DNA from: Bacillota bacterium
Lineage (GTDB): Bacteria > Bacillota > Clostridia > Acetivibrionales > DSM-1351
Direction of reading: 5' to 3'
DNA length: 64,000 bases
Assembly (NCBI GenBank): GCA_023400235.1
Contig: JAEXFI010000025.1
Coordinates: 1 to 64,000, forward strand
Shown here piece by piece: positions 8,341-17,547 of the stretch. Within the stretch, counting starts at the first letter, position 1. The number at the start of each line of letters is the position of its first letter. A program made the translations under genes and the position numbers. The notes under the pieces are model-generated. The model ran no database searches and was not told the origin of the DNA. It saw nothing but the letters and a program-made list of their open reading frames with translations.

Positions 8341-8933
8341 CAGATTTGATAATTGCAGTCCTGGAGCACCTGATGATTACAATTTCAGGAGTGGCTCTTG
8401 CAACGCTCCTGGGCTTGACCATAGGAATATTCATTTCAAAAAAACCAGGCTTTGCAAATATAGTAATGGCTGTGGCGGACATTATTCAAACAATACCCAC
8501 ACTAGCATTGCTTGCGCTTCTCATGGTGGTATTCGGCCTGGGGAACACTACTGTTGTTATAGGCTTGTGCCTTTACTCGCTACTGCCTGTCATACGAAAC
8601 ACCTATACAGGGATTACCGGGGTCTCTCCCGCTATTAAAGAGGCCTCCAGGGGCATGGGCATGTCTTCTCTGCAATCTCTTGCCAAAGTGGAGATACCCC
8701 TGGCGGTTCCCATGATATTGTCAGGAATCAGGATTGCCTTCGTCACCGCACTTGGAACGGCTGTAATAGGTGTCCTTATCGGTTCTGGAGGACTTGGCTA
8801 CATTATATACAGCGGAATCCAGTCCCAGGACTGGGGCATGATACTCAAGGGAACTCTGCCTGTAGTTGCACTATCTTTAATCGTGCAATTTATGTTTAAT
8901 AAATTTCAAGCTATGAAAAAGGGAGGTAATTGA
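8337..8933 (+). CDS. opuCD: Compatible-solute ABC permease 2 (OpuCD-like)
   Basis: A 198-residue membrane subunit, clearly homologous to the preceding permease. It has the same IIQTIPTLALLALLM-type segment and an EAA loop (EASRGMGMSSLQSLAKVEIP). It would complete the transmembrane channel. Its ATG overlaps the upstream stop by 4 bases, and the lipoprotein gene starts on the base after its stop codon. Confidence 0.9.
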   Translation: MTDLIIAVLEHLMITISGVALATLLGLTIGIFISKKPGFANIVMAVADIIQTIPTLALLALLMVVFGLGNTTVVIGLCLYSLLPVIRNTYTGITGVSPAIKEASRGMGMSSLQSLAKVEIPLAVPMILSGIRIAFVTALGTAVIGVLIGSGGLGYIIYSGIQSQDWGMILKGTLPVVALSLIVQFMFNKFQAMKKGGN

Positions 8934-9815
8934 ATGTACAAAAAAGCATTGGCACTATTGGCAGTCCTGGCTTTGACAGTGACGGTTTTTGCGGGCTGCA
9001 CCTCAGGAAAAAAGGTGGTCATAGGCTCAAAGGACTTCACTGAAAACAAGATTCTTGCAGAGATAATGGCACAGCTTATTGAAAACAACACTGATATAAA
9101 GGTTGAAAGAAAAATAAACATGGGCGGAACCTTCGTATGCTTTGAGGCCATGAAAAAGGGGCAGATAGATATTTATCCCGAGTACACCGGTACGGGCCTG
9201 ACTGCCCAGCTTAAGCTCCCGGTGGAAACCGACCCCGAGAAGGTATACGCTACGGTAAGCACCGAATTTGACAAACAGTTCCAGATAAAATGGCTTAAGC
9301 CCATAGGCTTTAATAATACTTACGCACTTGCTGTTCCCCAGGAACTGGCAAGCAAAAACAATCTGGAATCCATCAGCGATCTCGGGAATTTTTCAAAGGA
9401 TCTGGTTTTTGGAGCAGAACATGAATTTTTCAATAGAGAGGACGGCTATGACGGACTTATAAAGGTTTACAGCCTTACCTTCAAAAACATTGCAAAAATG
9501 GATGTATCGCTAAAGTATCAAGCTATCGGACAGGGTAAGATGGATGTAACCGATGCCTTTACCACTGACGGGCAGTTAAAGGCCCTTAACCTTACGGTTC
9601 TGAAGGATGATAAGAACTTCTTTCCCCCGTATTATGCTGCTCCTATTGTAAGAAATGAAGTTCTTGAAAATAAGCCTCAGCTTGAGGAGCTTCTGAACAA
9701 GCTGGCCGGAACCATTGACGACCAGAAGATGCAGGAGCTGAACTACAAGGTGGATAACGAAAAGCAGACCATCAAAAAGGTGGCGGAGGATTTCCTGAAG
9801 GAAGCTGGAATATAG
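8934..9815 (+). CDS. opuCC: Compatible-solute-binding lipoprotein (OpuCC/OpuAC family)
   Basis: Substrate-binding subunit, 293 residues. A signal peptide ends in a lipobox (VTVFAGC, Cys about residue 21), so it should be anchored by lipid on the outer face. The mature part begins VVIGSKDFTENKILAEIMAQ, the signature of the QAT-type osmoprotectant-binding family; KINMGGTFVCFEAMKKGQID and YPEYTGTGL follow, also typical. GGGAGG lies just before the ATG. Unlike the Bacillus opuC order (ATPase, permease, binding protein, permease), the binding protein is last here. The exact solute (betaine, carnitine, choline) cannot be decided. Confidence 0.9.
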   Translation: MYKKALALLAVLALTVTVFAGCTSGKKVVIGSKDFTENKILAEIMAQLIENNTDIKVERKINMGGTFVCFEAMKKGQIDIYPEYTGTGLTAQLKLPVETDPEKVYATVSTEFDKQFQIKWLKPIGFNNTYALAVPQELASKNNLESISDLGNFSKDLVFGAEHEFFNREDGYDGLIKVYSLTFKNIAKMDVSLKYQAIGQGKMDVTDAFTTDGQLKALNLTVLKDDKNFFPPYYAAPIVRNEVLENKPQLEELLNKLAGTIDDQKMQELNYKVDNEKQTIKKVAEDFLKEAGI

Positions 9816-9846
9816 CAATAATCCTGATTGCGCCTAAAAATGGAAC

Positions 9847-9939
9847 GGAGTGTTAAAGCCGGGCTTCAATAGCTGTCGTGTATTACTTGATACATCCCGG
9901 CTGCTGCTGAACTCCTGTTTTAACACTCCCCTTTTTTTT
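9847..9939 (+). terminator. Strong branched terminator of the OpuC operon
   Basis: GGAGTGTTAAA (9847-9857) pairs perfectly with TTTAACACTCC (9919-9929), followed by a run of eight T (9932-9939). Inside, AGCCGGG (9857-9863) pairs with CCCGGCT (9896-9902), and GTAT/ATAC forms a smaller top stem. The layered structure is larger than an ordinary terminator. The remaining bases to 10061 hold no gene. Confidence 0.8.
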
Positions 9940-10061
9940 AATTTGCCGGTAGTGTGCCGGTCAGGTAAGGTCTTTAAGAGACACGTCCGGGAGTTAGCGG
10001 CTTTTTCTGACTGTTATCACATTTATAAATCAGCACCGCAGGTTAAATTATACCTTACACC

Positions 10062-12614
10062 TTATATTGTACAGACAAGCGTCTGGGTTACTATATCTGA
10101 AAATATCTCCACTTTGCTTGTCTGTGCAACATGCACCACCTCTGAAAGACCGGCGTCCTGGGGCACTAATTCTTTAAGCCTGTTATGAAAGCTCAGCAGC
10201 TTGTGACTGTTAACAACCACATCTTCATTTCCGTCAATCAAGGCTGCATAAAAAATCCCCGCCTCTACCAAATCCTGAAAGAAATGGCTCCCATAGGACA
10301 GCTCCGGCATCAGTCCCGCCTGTGGGTGGGATACCTCGCACAGCACAGCCATATTGCTCAGCTCCGTAAAGTGTACAGGTACACCCAGGGAGGGCGTGGT
10401 ACTCCCCCACCTGCCAGGACCCAGGAGCATGACACTTTTTCCTTTCAGTTCTCTGTTCAGACGTCCTATGAGCCTTGCTACAGAATATTTTCCCTGCTCA
10501 TTTAAGGCCAGATATTCCTGAGCCTTGACTAAAATCACATAATCTATATTCAGTCTGACATTACCTCCCATAAAACCACCCTTGCTGCAAAACAGGCAGT
10601 TTTCAGGCTTTACCTCCGGAAGCTCCACGGGCTTTCCCAGGCCTCTGGTCTGAAGAGGCCGGCATTGCAGCAGATTTACCTTAAAGCCGCCCTCCCTGGT
10701 GAAATTTGCAGTATACTCAATATCCACAGGATAGTCGTAAATCCGTGACAGCAGTGCCAGAATGTCCCTCATGACAGCAGCAAACTGCGTCTGGGTAAAA
10801 AGCTTCCTGTAATCGAGAATATACGGCACTTTTTCGGAGGTATATCCCAACTGACGGAGTCTTTCGGCGGTTTTATAGTCCGGGCTTGCAAAAAGCTCTC
10901 TGTCAGTCTTCAGTTCACCTGAAATAATCTCTTCCAATCTTTTTTCCTCCAGCAGGTTGTCTTTAAGCGAAAGCACATCCACACCCTGCTGAGAAAATTT
11001 GAGCATATCTTCGGTATTAATGGGAGGCAGCCTGAGAGGATTGTCCAGGCACACTATCCTGGGGTAATCTCCTTCGGTACGGTCCACCGCCCGGGTGCCG
11101 AGACCGAAAACCAGGCGCAGCATGCCTGCCTCCATATCAATGTTTTTATCCCATACATAAAGGTTTGAAGAATTGCCCACTCCCGCCACATGGGGAAAGA
11201 AATTTTCATCATACTGATCTCCCGAAACTCTCTGAACCAGCACTGCCATCTGCTCGTCACTCTCCGCCAGCCCCCTGTTTCTTCTGTATGCCAGGGCATC
11301 CTCGTTCATGGTGCTGGCATAAACTTTCCGAATGGCTTCCTCAAAGGCTTCATATCTTTCATCCGGAGTTCCCTGGTTTACGCAGAATACACTTTCGTAT
11401 TTGCCTGCAAAGGCATTGCCAAAGTTGTCTTCCAGCAGAGAGCTGGAACGTACTATCACCGGAGACTGTCCGAAGTATTCCAGAAGCTGCTGAAACTGCT
11501 CCTGTATATTTTTAGGGAATTTCCCATGAAGGAGCTTATCCTTCAATTCTGCTGCAAGACTGAAATAGCCCTCTTCTGTCTTTTGCCTGGTTCTCAGCCG
11601 CCACCAGCCATTCTGGACAATATAGGTGTAAAAAACATCAGAACCGATGTAATAGGAATCATGAGGCTCCAAATATGTATCGAACAGCTCTTTTGCTTCC
11701 TTCTCCAGAATTTTTCTTGCAATGAGCATTCCCACACTCTTTCCTCCAATGAAGCCCGTCCCCACCTCCCGCGAGGCAATCTGAAGGATATCTCTCAGGC
11801 TGAAATACTTGTGGCAAAGCTGGAACATTCTTGTGGACTCAGTGCCTATGAGCATCTGCATCAGAAGCTTTTTCTGTGTCTCCTGCTCCTGGGGTGACTT
11901 ATCAAGCACCCCTTTGGCCCTGCTGAAAATAATATCCCGGTAATCCAGCCTGTCCTCCCCCCTGTTTATACTGGAAAAGAGTCCTGCGGCCTCGGTACTG
12001 GACGTAATGCCAACAGCCTCCTGCCCTTCAATGAGATGAGGAAAGAACATGGTTGGAGAATAGCGCTGCCATACCTTCAGAGGATGAATATAACACTTGC
12101 TGTTCACCTGATACAAATCCAGCAAAAGCTGGGTGGTCTCCCGTATTCCGGCTATAGTGCTGTAGGTGTGGCAATTCCTCTTGATAGCGAAATAGGCTAC
12201 TGTATCCAACTCATACAGGTATGGACAGGTAACCTTGAAAAAATTACCGATCATAAGGTCGGAATGCCAGTATTTCAAAAGGTCCGTAAGGCAGTCAAAC
12301 ACATAGAATACCTTCTTCCCTTCTTTTTTTATCAGCTTGTGCACCTCTGTGGCAAAACTCTCGAAGCCCTTTCCACAGTCTACATGATATATCCTGACCT
12401 TGCCGTCTTCCAAAAGCAAGGGCTTATGCCTGCCGAAACGGATATATACAAGGCTTCTTCCGTCCAGGGCTGCCTGTATGACATATGGCTCCACCAGCCT
12501 TTTGTAGTCTTCAACCGAATCCACCTGCCACACAACATTATCTCCCAGCCTGAGATGGTCTATTATCTGGTCAAAGCCTTTCAAACCCGTGCTTACCCTG
12601 TCACCAATACCCAT
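10062..12614 (-). CDS. Degenerate KaiC-like domain fused to PEP-synthase-type ATP-grasp domain
   Basis: About 850 residues. The first 190 or so look like a KaiC/RecA-type domain (VSTGLKGFDQIID at the start), but the P-loop is gone: WQVDSVEDYKRL stands where GxxxxGKT would be. From about residue 280 the protein resembles the PEP synthase/PPDK N-terminal ATP-grasp region (GGKSVGMLIARKIL, then SPVIVRSSSLLEDNFGNAFAGKYESVF, shortened here to its ends: SPVIVRSSS and AGKYESVF). The swivelling phosphohistidine domain and the PEP/pyruvate TIM barrel are absent. Proteins of this form are often auto-annotated as PEP synthase, but full catalysis is not expected. Start ATG 12614 has AAGGAGG 7 bases upstream. 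It is monocistronic and function is unknown. Confidence 0.75.
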   Translation of the reverse strand: MGIGDRVSTGLKGFDQIIDHLRLGDNVVWQVDSVEDYKRLVEPYVIQAALDGRSLVYIRFGRHKPLLLEDGKVRIYHVDCGKGFESFATEVHKLIKKEGKKVFYVFDCLTDLLKYWHSDLMIGNFFKVTCPYLYELDTVAYFAIKRNCHTYSTIAGIRETTQLLLDLYQVNSKCYIHPLKVWQRYSPTMFFPHLIEGQEAVGITSSTEAAGLFSSINRGEDRLDYRDIIFSRAKGVLDKSPQEQETQKKLLMQMLIGTESTRMFQLCHKYFSLRDILQIASREVGTGFIGGKSVGMLIARKILEKEAKELFDTYLEPHDSYYIGSDVFYTYIVQNGWWRLRTRQKTEEGYFSLAAELKDKLLHGKFPKNIQEQFQQLLEYFGQSPVIVRSSSLLEDNFGNAFAGKYESVFCVNQGTPDERYEAFEEAIRKVYASTMNEDALAYRRNRGLAESDEQMAVLVQRVSGDQYDENFFPHVAGVGNSSNLYVWDKNIDMEAGMLRLVFGLGTRAVDRTEGDYPRIVCLDNPLRLPPINTEDMLKFSQQGVDVLSLKDNLLEEKRLEEIISGELKTDRELFASPDYKTAERLRQLGYTSEKVPYILDYRKLFTQTQFAAVMRDILALLSRIYDYPVDIEYTANFTREGGFKVNLLQCRPLQTRGLGKPVELPEVKPENCLFCSKGGFMGGNVRLNIDYVILVKAQEYLALNEQGKYSVARLIGRLNRELKGKSVMLLGPGRWGSTTPSLGVPVHFTELSNMAVLCEVSHPQAGLMPELSYGSHFFQDLVEAGIFYAALIDGNEDVVVNSHKLLSFHNRLKELVPQDAGLSEVVHVAQTSKVEIFSDIVTQTLVCTI

Positions 12615-12749
12615 ACAGCACCTCCTTGATATCACTAAGCTGCTCCATTACCGTAGACGGCTTACAGCTTTCTCCCTTATATTATACATTATAACCGGCC
12701 GGTGTTCTGCAGCATCTGAAACTTATATTACCCTGTGAGGAAAATGATT

Positions 12750-13922
12750 TTACAGGCTTCTTAATGCATCGATGGGATTCAGCCTGCTGGCTTTTCTTGC
12801 AGGCATGTAGCCGAATATTATGCCTACGGCAGCCGAAAATCCCACTGCCAGTGCCACGGTTGAAGCTGAGACGGAAAATACAATACCTATGAGTACCGCC
12901 GTAACATAAGCTATAATGCCTCCCGCCACCAGGCCTATAAGACCGCCTATGAGAGACAGGAGGATTGCTTCTAAGATGAATTGGAGCTGAATTCTGCCAG
13001 GGGTGGCCCCCAGAGCTTTTCTCAAGCCGATTTCCGTGGTTCTCTCGGTTATGGATACCAGCATCATATTCATTATGCCTATGCCTCCCACAACAAGGGA
13101 TATGGCTGCAATTCCTGCCAGCAGCATGGACATGATGGACATCATATCCTGAAAGGATTCAATCATATCTCCCATATTGAAGACAGTATATGCATCCTCC
13201 TTGCTGTTAAACGCCTGAGAGAGCACCCCTTTTATATCCAGCACCGTTTCGTCGGCTGCATTTGTGTCCTTCAGGTATACATCCAGGCTGGATATGTTTT
13301 TTATTCCAAGGTTTCGAAGAGCCGTGGTATATGGAATTACAACGGTTTCATTGTTGGAATTCATGCCGAAGCCACTGGAGGGTGCCAGTGTTCCTATAAC
13401 CGTATAAGCCATACCGTTTATGACCAATTCCTTCCCAACGGGATTTTGCCCGAAAAACAGCTTACTTGTTATATCACTTCCAATGACGGCAACCTGGTTT
13501 TTCTCCTCAATATCCAGAAGATTGACCGGTCTGCCGGATTTCATCAAGCTTGTGTCTGTTTTAAAAAACACTTCATTCTTTCCCTGAACCGTTATATTTT
13601 TCATAATACTGCCATTGCCCATAACTGTGGTTTTACCTGTTATGGTAGGAGATACTCCTTCTATGTTCTTCAACCGGGAGATTGTGGCAGTATCAGCATC
13701 GGTAAGTCCTGTCTTAAGAGGGGTTCCGATAATGCTGATCATTATTTTGTTAACCCCCAGCGAATTTACCTCATTGCTTATACTGGCAGTTGCTCCGCTT
13801 ACTATGGTAATAAGTGCTATAATTGACGCAACTCCAATAACAATGCCCAGCATGGTAAGCACAGACCTGAGCTTGTTTTTAATTATATTCTCCCATGACA
13901 TTCTCATACTTTCCCAAAACAT
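12750..13922 (-). CDS. MacB/YknZ-like ABC transporter permease
   Basis: About 390 residues, with one N-terminal membrane helix (LRSVLTMLGIVIGVASIIAL), a large extracytoplasmic MacB-type domain, and three C-terminal helices that include the FtsX domain (ITERTTEIGLRKALGA). MacB-type permeases do not move substrate across the membrane in the usual way but drive extrusion through an adaptor. It is the last gene of an operon with the ATPase and the adaptor, the layout of Bacillus yknXYZ. The ATG at 13922 has GGGAGG 7 bases upstream. The exported molecule is unknown; antimicrobial peptides or toxic peptides are typical for the family. Confidence 0.9.
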   Translation of the reverse strand: MFWESMRMSWENIIKNKLRSVLTMLGIVIGVASIIALITIVSGATASISNEVNSLGVNKIMISIIGTPLKTGLTDADTATISRLKNIEGVSPTITGKTTVMGNGSIMKNITVQGKNEVFFKTDTSLMKSGRPVNLLDIEEKNQVAVIGSDITSKLFFGQNPVGKELVINGMAYTVIGTLAPSSGFGMNSNNETVVIPYTTALRNLGIKNISSLDVYLKDTNAADETVLDIKGVLSQAFNSKEDAYTVFNMGDMIESFQDMMSIMSMLLAGIAAISLVVGGIGIMNMMLVSITERTTEIGLRKALGATPGRIQLQFILEAILLSLIGGLIGLVAGGIIAYVTAVLIGIVFSVSASTVALAVGFSAAVGIIFGYMPARKASRLNPIDALRSL

Positions 13923-13967
13923 ATTTCTGCCTCCCACCGCTTGCTTTTACGGCCTGCCCTTCAGCTC

Positions 13968-14648
13968 TCACAGCCGCCCCGGGGTCAGATACCCGTCCAG
14001 AATATTCACTACCCTTTTTGCCCGCCGGGCTATGCCTACATCATGAGTTATCATTATGATGGTCTTATGGTCACGGTTAATTTCTTCAAAGAGTTCCATT
14101 ACCTGCAGGCCTGTTTTCTGGTCCAATGCTCCTGTAGGCTCGTCCGCAAGCAGTATGGCAGGCTCGGTTACCAGAGCACGGGCTATGGCCACCCGCTGCT
14201 GCTGGCCTCCCGACAGTTGATTGGGCAGATTTTGCAGCTTGTCCGACAGGCCCACCCGCTCCAGTATGTCTTTGGCACGTTTTTGACGCTGGGCATTGGC
14301 CAGCCCGGAATAAATCAGCGGCAGCTCCACATTTTGCAGAGCCGTCAGCCTGGGCAGCAGGTGAAAACTTTGGAAAACAAAGCCGATTTCCCTGTTTCTG
14401 ACTCTGGCCAGCTGAATTTCATCCAGCTTGTTTATATCATTGCCAGACAGGAGATAGTCTCCGGAGGTAGCTGTATCCAGGCAGCCTATAATATTCATCA
14501 TTGTAGATTTACCTGAGCCGGAAGGTCCCAGTATGGAAAGGAACTCACCGGAATCCACCGTCAAATTCACCTTGTGCAGCACTTCCAGTTCCTCAGTGGC
14601 CATATAATAGCTTTTGCATATATTTTTCATATTGAGAATTTCAGCCAT
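13968..14648 (-). CDS. MacB/YknY/LolD-type ABC ATPase
   Basis: A 226-residue ATP-binding subunit with Walker A GPSGSGKST, signature NQLSGGQQQRVAIARAL, Walker B ILLADEPTGALD and switch ITHDVG. It belongs to the LolD/MacB-type ATPases that pair with FtsX-like permeases. Its ATG shares one base with the stop of the upstream adaptor gene (TGATG), and the permease follows 45 bp downstream. Confidence 0.92.
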   Translation of the reverse strand: MAEILNMKNICKSYYMATEELEVLHKVNLTVDSGEFLSILGPSGSGKSTMMNIIGCLDTATSGDYLLSGNDINKLDEIQLARVRNREIGFVFQSFHLLPRLTALQNVELPLIYSGLANAQRQKRAKDILERVGLSDKLQNLPNQLSGGQQQRVAIARALVTEPAILLADEPTGALDQKTGLQVMELFEEINRDHKTIIMITHDVGIARRAKRVVNILDGYLTPGRL

Positions 14649-15556
14649 CAGCCAGCTCCCCCAAGTGTAGTGCTGCTTTCCTGCCGCCCCCGCAAGCCCA
14701 TTCCCGTCGTGCTGCCGGTGCCGGTACCTGTGCTGGAATATAAAATGGTCTCCCCAGGTTCAACTCCTTTTTTAACCTCTACCTGGGTACCGTTATTGAT
14801 TCCAGTGACAATATCAGCCCGCACAGGTTTTCCTCTTCCATTAGGATTTTCTTTTAGTACATAGGGTAGGCTGCTGGCATTAAAGCTCACCGCATACATG
14901 GGTATTGTCACCGCACTCTTCACAGAGGCCTTCACAAGCCTGACCTCTGCGGACATTCCCACCTTCAGGGTCTCATCCCGGTTCAGATCTATTGCAGCAA
15001 TAAAATAGGTCAGGCCGTTGGTTACAACCCCTTCCTTGGATATACTGCTTATTTTACCTGTAAGCTCCTTGTTCAAGGCACCTATTTTCACCTTTGCAGC
15101 CATACCCTTTTTCAGATAGCCCAAATCGTACTCGTCCACCCTTACCTTTATCTCAAGCTTATTGTAATCAACTACTTCCATGAGCCTGACCCCTGCCATG
15201 ACCATCATATCCTCTTGAACACCAATCGAAGCTACTTCCCCGTCAATATCCGCAGCCAGCTTCTGACCTGAGGAGGTCTCAGCCAGTACGTCCCCCTTTT
15301 TCACCAGGTCTCCCTCCTGCACGAAAATGTCGGATATCTGCATAACGGTTTCCGAGGTCACCGTCTGACGGTGTTTGGCCTCTATGTTCCCTGAAAAGGT
15401 GTGGTATGTGGTGATATCCCCCTCCTGGGCCTTTATGCTCTTATAATCCTTTAAATCCCTGCCTCTGTTGATCAAAACAGCTGCAACCACAGCCAGTAAA
15501 ATGATTATGGCCAGAGTCACCCACTTCCAGGCAGGGGCTTTTCTCCTTGACTGCAT
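14648..15556 (-). CDS. Membrane fusion (adaptor) protein of a MacAB/YknXYZ-like system
   Basis: A 302-residue periplasmic-adaptor-type protein with one N-terminal membrane anchor (WVTLAIIILLAVVAAVLI). It has a biotinyl-lipoyl-like barrel-sandwich domain (VQEGDLVKKGDVLAET, then IDGEVASIGV) and beta-barrel segments. The C-terminal tail is rich in Gly, Ser and Thr. In Gram-positives such adaptors (YknX) work with the FtsX-type permease at the membrane. It is first in the three-gene operon; GGAGG lies 11 bases before the ATG. Confidence 0.88.
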   Translation of the reverse strand: MQSRRKAPAWKWVTLAIIILLAVVAAVLINRGRDLKDYKSIKAQEGDITTYHTFSGNIEAKHRQTVTSETVMQISDIFVQEGDLVKKGDVLAETSSGQKLAADIDGEVASIGVQEDMMVMAGVRLMEVVDYNKLEIKVRVDEYDLGYLKKGMAAKVKIGALNKELTGKISSISKEGVVTNGLTYFIAAIDLNRDETLKVGMSAEVRLVKASVKSAVTIPMYAVSFNASSLPYVLKENPNGRGKPVRADIVTGINNGTQVEVKKGVEPGETILYSSTGTGTGSTTGMGLRGRQESSTTLGGAG

Positions 15557-15581
15557 TATGTTAATATCCTCCGCTCAATAA

Positions 15582-15623
15582 ATAAAGAGCATTCATATAC
15601 CAATGGGGTAGAATGCTCTTTAT
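15582..15623 (-). terminator. Hairpin between MFS gene and efflux operon
   Basis: ATAAAGAGCATTC (15582-15594) and GAATGCTCTTTAT (15611-15623) form a perfect 13-bp stem with a 16-base loop. Read on the minus strand it follows the MFS stop and is trailed by a T-rich stretch, so a terminator is the simplest reading. It also lies in the leader of the efflux operon, so an attenuator is possible. Confidence 0.6.
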
Positions 15624-15721
15624 CATATGGTTTGCCATTTATTATTAAAATATGCATTTACAGGTCAAAGTCAATTTAGTACGTGCAATATGTGCAGCAA
15701 AACCCATAATACTTTATTGTA

Positions 15722-16906
15722 TTATCTGAGACTTTTTGTGGTCCCGGCATGTGCCGCCTTATTGGTCAACTCGTTGAAAACAACCATCATTGCCGTTACA
15801 GCCAGCAAATAATACGGATATATTGTAAAGGAAAAATGCTGTGCCATAAGACCCAGCAAAGGAGGCATCAAGGTTGAACCCACATAGGCACTTGCCATTT
15901 GAATTCCCATCAGAGCCTGGGACGAATCCTTTCCGAACCGCTTTGGCGTCTCGTGCAGCAGACAGGGAAAAACTGGCGCACAGCCTATTCCCATCAGCAG
16001 GAAGCCGGCGGGCAGTATGCTGTCTTTTGCCAGCGGCAGCAGTATGCATAACAGTCCTGCAGCAAGAATCCCCTGCCCAAGCCGCACCAACGACCTGTTG
16101 TCCATTTTCATCGTAACAAAGCCTGCTGCAAATCTCCCAAGGGTTATACCGAAATAATACATGGAAACCCATTTTGCCGCAGTTCCTTCAGAGACGCCTC
16201 TGTTCAGCACCAGATAGCTGCCTCCCCAAAGTCCCGCCGCAGCTTCTACTGCGCAGTAGCTGAAGAAGGTAAGCAACGCCGTTTTTGCTCCCGGCATACC
16301 CAGAATGGCAAGAATGCCCGCAGGCTCACCTGACAGCTCCTGCTGCCCGGCCCCTTCTCCTGCCTTCTTCCACAGTGGAAGTGAAATAAAAAGGAGAATA
16401 ACCAGGCATATCTGAATGATTCCGATAGTCCTGTAACCCGGTTTCCAGCCGCCTTCCCCTGCAAGAAAAAATGACATTATCACCGGCCCCGCCGTTGCCC
16501 CCACTCCCCAAAAGCAGTGCAGCCAGCTCATGTGGCTTGCCTTGTAATGAAGTGCTACAAAATTGTTAAGGGACGCATCCACCGAACCTGCACCAAGGCC
16601 CAGGGGAACCGCCAGAAGGCACAGGACCCAAAAATTGCCGGACAGTGAAAAGCTCAGCAAGGCTAAAGCCGTCAGAGTAACGCTTACAGCAGTGACAGGT
16701 CCTGTTCTGAATCTCCTGATAATCCTTTCACTTAAGACACTTGATATTATAGTACCGCCTGATATTATCACGGATAGTATACCTGCATAGGATACCGGCA
16801 AGGACATATCCGTCATTATGGCAGGCCAGGCTGTTCCAAGCAGTGAGTCCGGAAGCCCCAGACTTATAAAGGCCATATATATTATTATAAGCAGTAAAGT
16901 TGCCAT
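15722..16906 (-). CDS. MFS transporter
   Basis: A 394-residue, strongly hydrophobic protein with about 12 predicted membrane helices in two halves. The motif-A-like loop after helix 2 is RIIRRFRTG. The start SLGLPDSLLGTAWPAI resembles the FucP/YfkF-like sugar or multidrug branch seen in Firmicutes. Substrate is unknown. It lies upstream of the efflux operon on the same strand but is separated from it by a 13-bp hairpin. Confidence 0.85.
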   Translation of the reverse strand: MATLLLIIIYMAFISLGLPDSLLGTAWPAIMTDMSLPVSYAGILSVIISGGTIISSVLSERIIRRFRTGPVTAVSVTLTALALLSFSLSGNFWVLCLLAVPLGLGAGSVDASLNNFVALHYKASHMSWLHCFWGVGATAGPVIMSFFLAGEGGWKPGYRTIGIIQICLVILLFISLPLWKKAGEGAGQQELSGEPAGILAILGMPGAKTALLTFFSYCAVEAAAGLWGGSYLVLNRGVSEGTAAKWVSMYYFGITLGRFAAGFVTMKMDNRSLVRLGQGILAAGLLCILLPLAKDSILPAGFLLMGIGCAPVFPCLLHETPKRFGKDSSQALMGIQMASAYVGSTLMPPLLGLMAQHFSFTIYPYYLLAVTAMMVVFNELTNKAAHAGTTKSLR

Positions 16907-16940
16907 TTTCTCACTGTCCCCACATTCGCAAGCATATTAT

Positions 16941-17261
16941 TTATTCAACTACAACCGCAGTACCTGAGACTGTTACCATGAGCATGTTATTGCCCTGTCC
17001 CAGTACTTCATAATCCACGTCAACACCCACAACAGCATTGGCGCCCATATTTTCAGCTCGCTTGGTCATTTCATATATGGCATTTTCCCTTGCCTGTATA
17101 AGCTCACCTTCGTAGGAATTTGACCTGCCGCCGAAAAAATTTGTAAGGCCTGCGGCAAAATCCTTAATAAAGTCAACCCCAGATATTACCTCTCCGAAAA
17201 CTATTCCCTTGTAATCTGTTATTTTTCTTCCTTCTACATTTGGTGTGGTGGTTATAATCAT
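16941..17261 (-). CDS. YbjQ/UPF0145 family protein
   Basis: About 106 residues matching the YbjQ family: MIITTTPNVEGRKITDYKGI at the start, a central ARENAIYEMTKRAENMGANAV and VVGVDVDYE near the end. The fold forms a pentameric beta-barrel; a heavy-metal role has been proposed but is not established. The ATG at 17261 is preferred because GGAG lies 7 bases before it; the longer reading from 17306 adds residues unlike the family. Confidence 0.88.
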   Translation of the reverse strand: MIITTTPNVEGRKITDYKGIVFGEVISGVDFIKDFAAGLTNFFGGRSNSYEGELIQARENAIYEMTKRAENMGANAVVGVDVDYEVLGQGNNMLMVTVSGTAVVVE

Positions 17262-17506
17262 GCTTTTCTCCAATCCGGCGTGCATGGCGACCTGCCTGCA
17301 CCCCAAAAAATAATTATGGTTATTGATATTGTTCTTAACTTGAGTGTATATCTTTATTAATTATTAGTCTATCATTTTAATATACGTATTCAAGCTTGAT
17401 TTGCCTGGAATTTTTTCAGAAGTACGGATATTAGCAGCTTTTCAATAGAAATAAAAGCTTTTACAGGGCAACTGCAACTCTATTACTGGAAAATTTCCGA
17501 ATATAA

Positions 17507-17515
17507 TGTTATAAT
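17507..17515 (+). promoter_or_regulatory. Extended -10 promoter of the DEAD-box helicase gene
   Basis: TG-T-TATAAT (17507-17515) with no good -35, about 33 bases before the ATG, so the leader would be short. A palindrome, GGAAAATTTCC (17488-17498), lies between the expected -35 and -10 positions. Confidence 0.5.
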
Positions 17516-17547
17516 CAAACCATTCTGAAAAAACGAAAGAAGATATT

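Noticed and set aside
10062..12614. Annotation as a functional PEP synthase
   Set aside because: The phosphohistidine and PEP-binding domains are not present.
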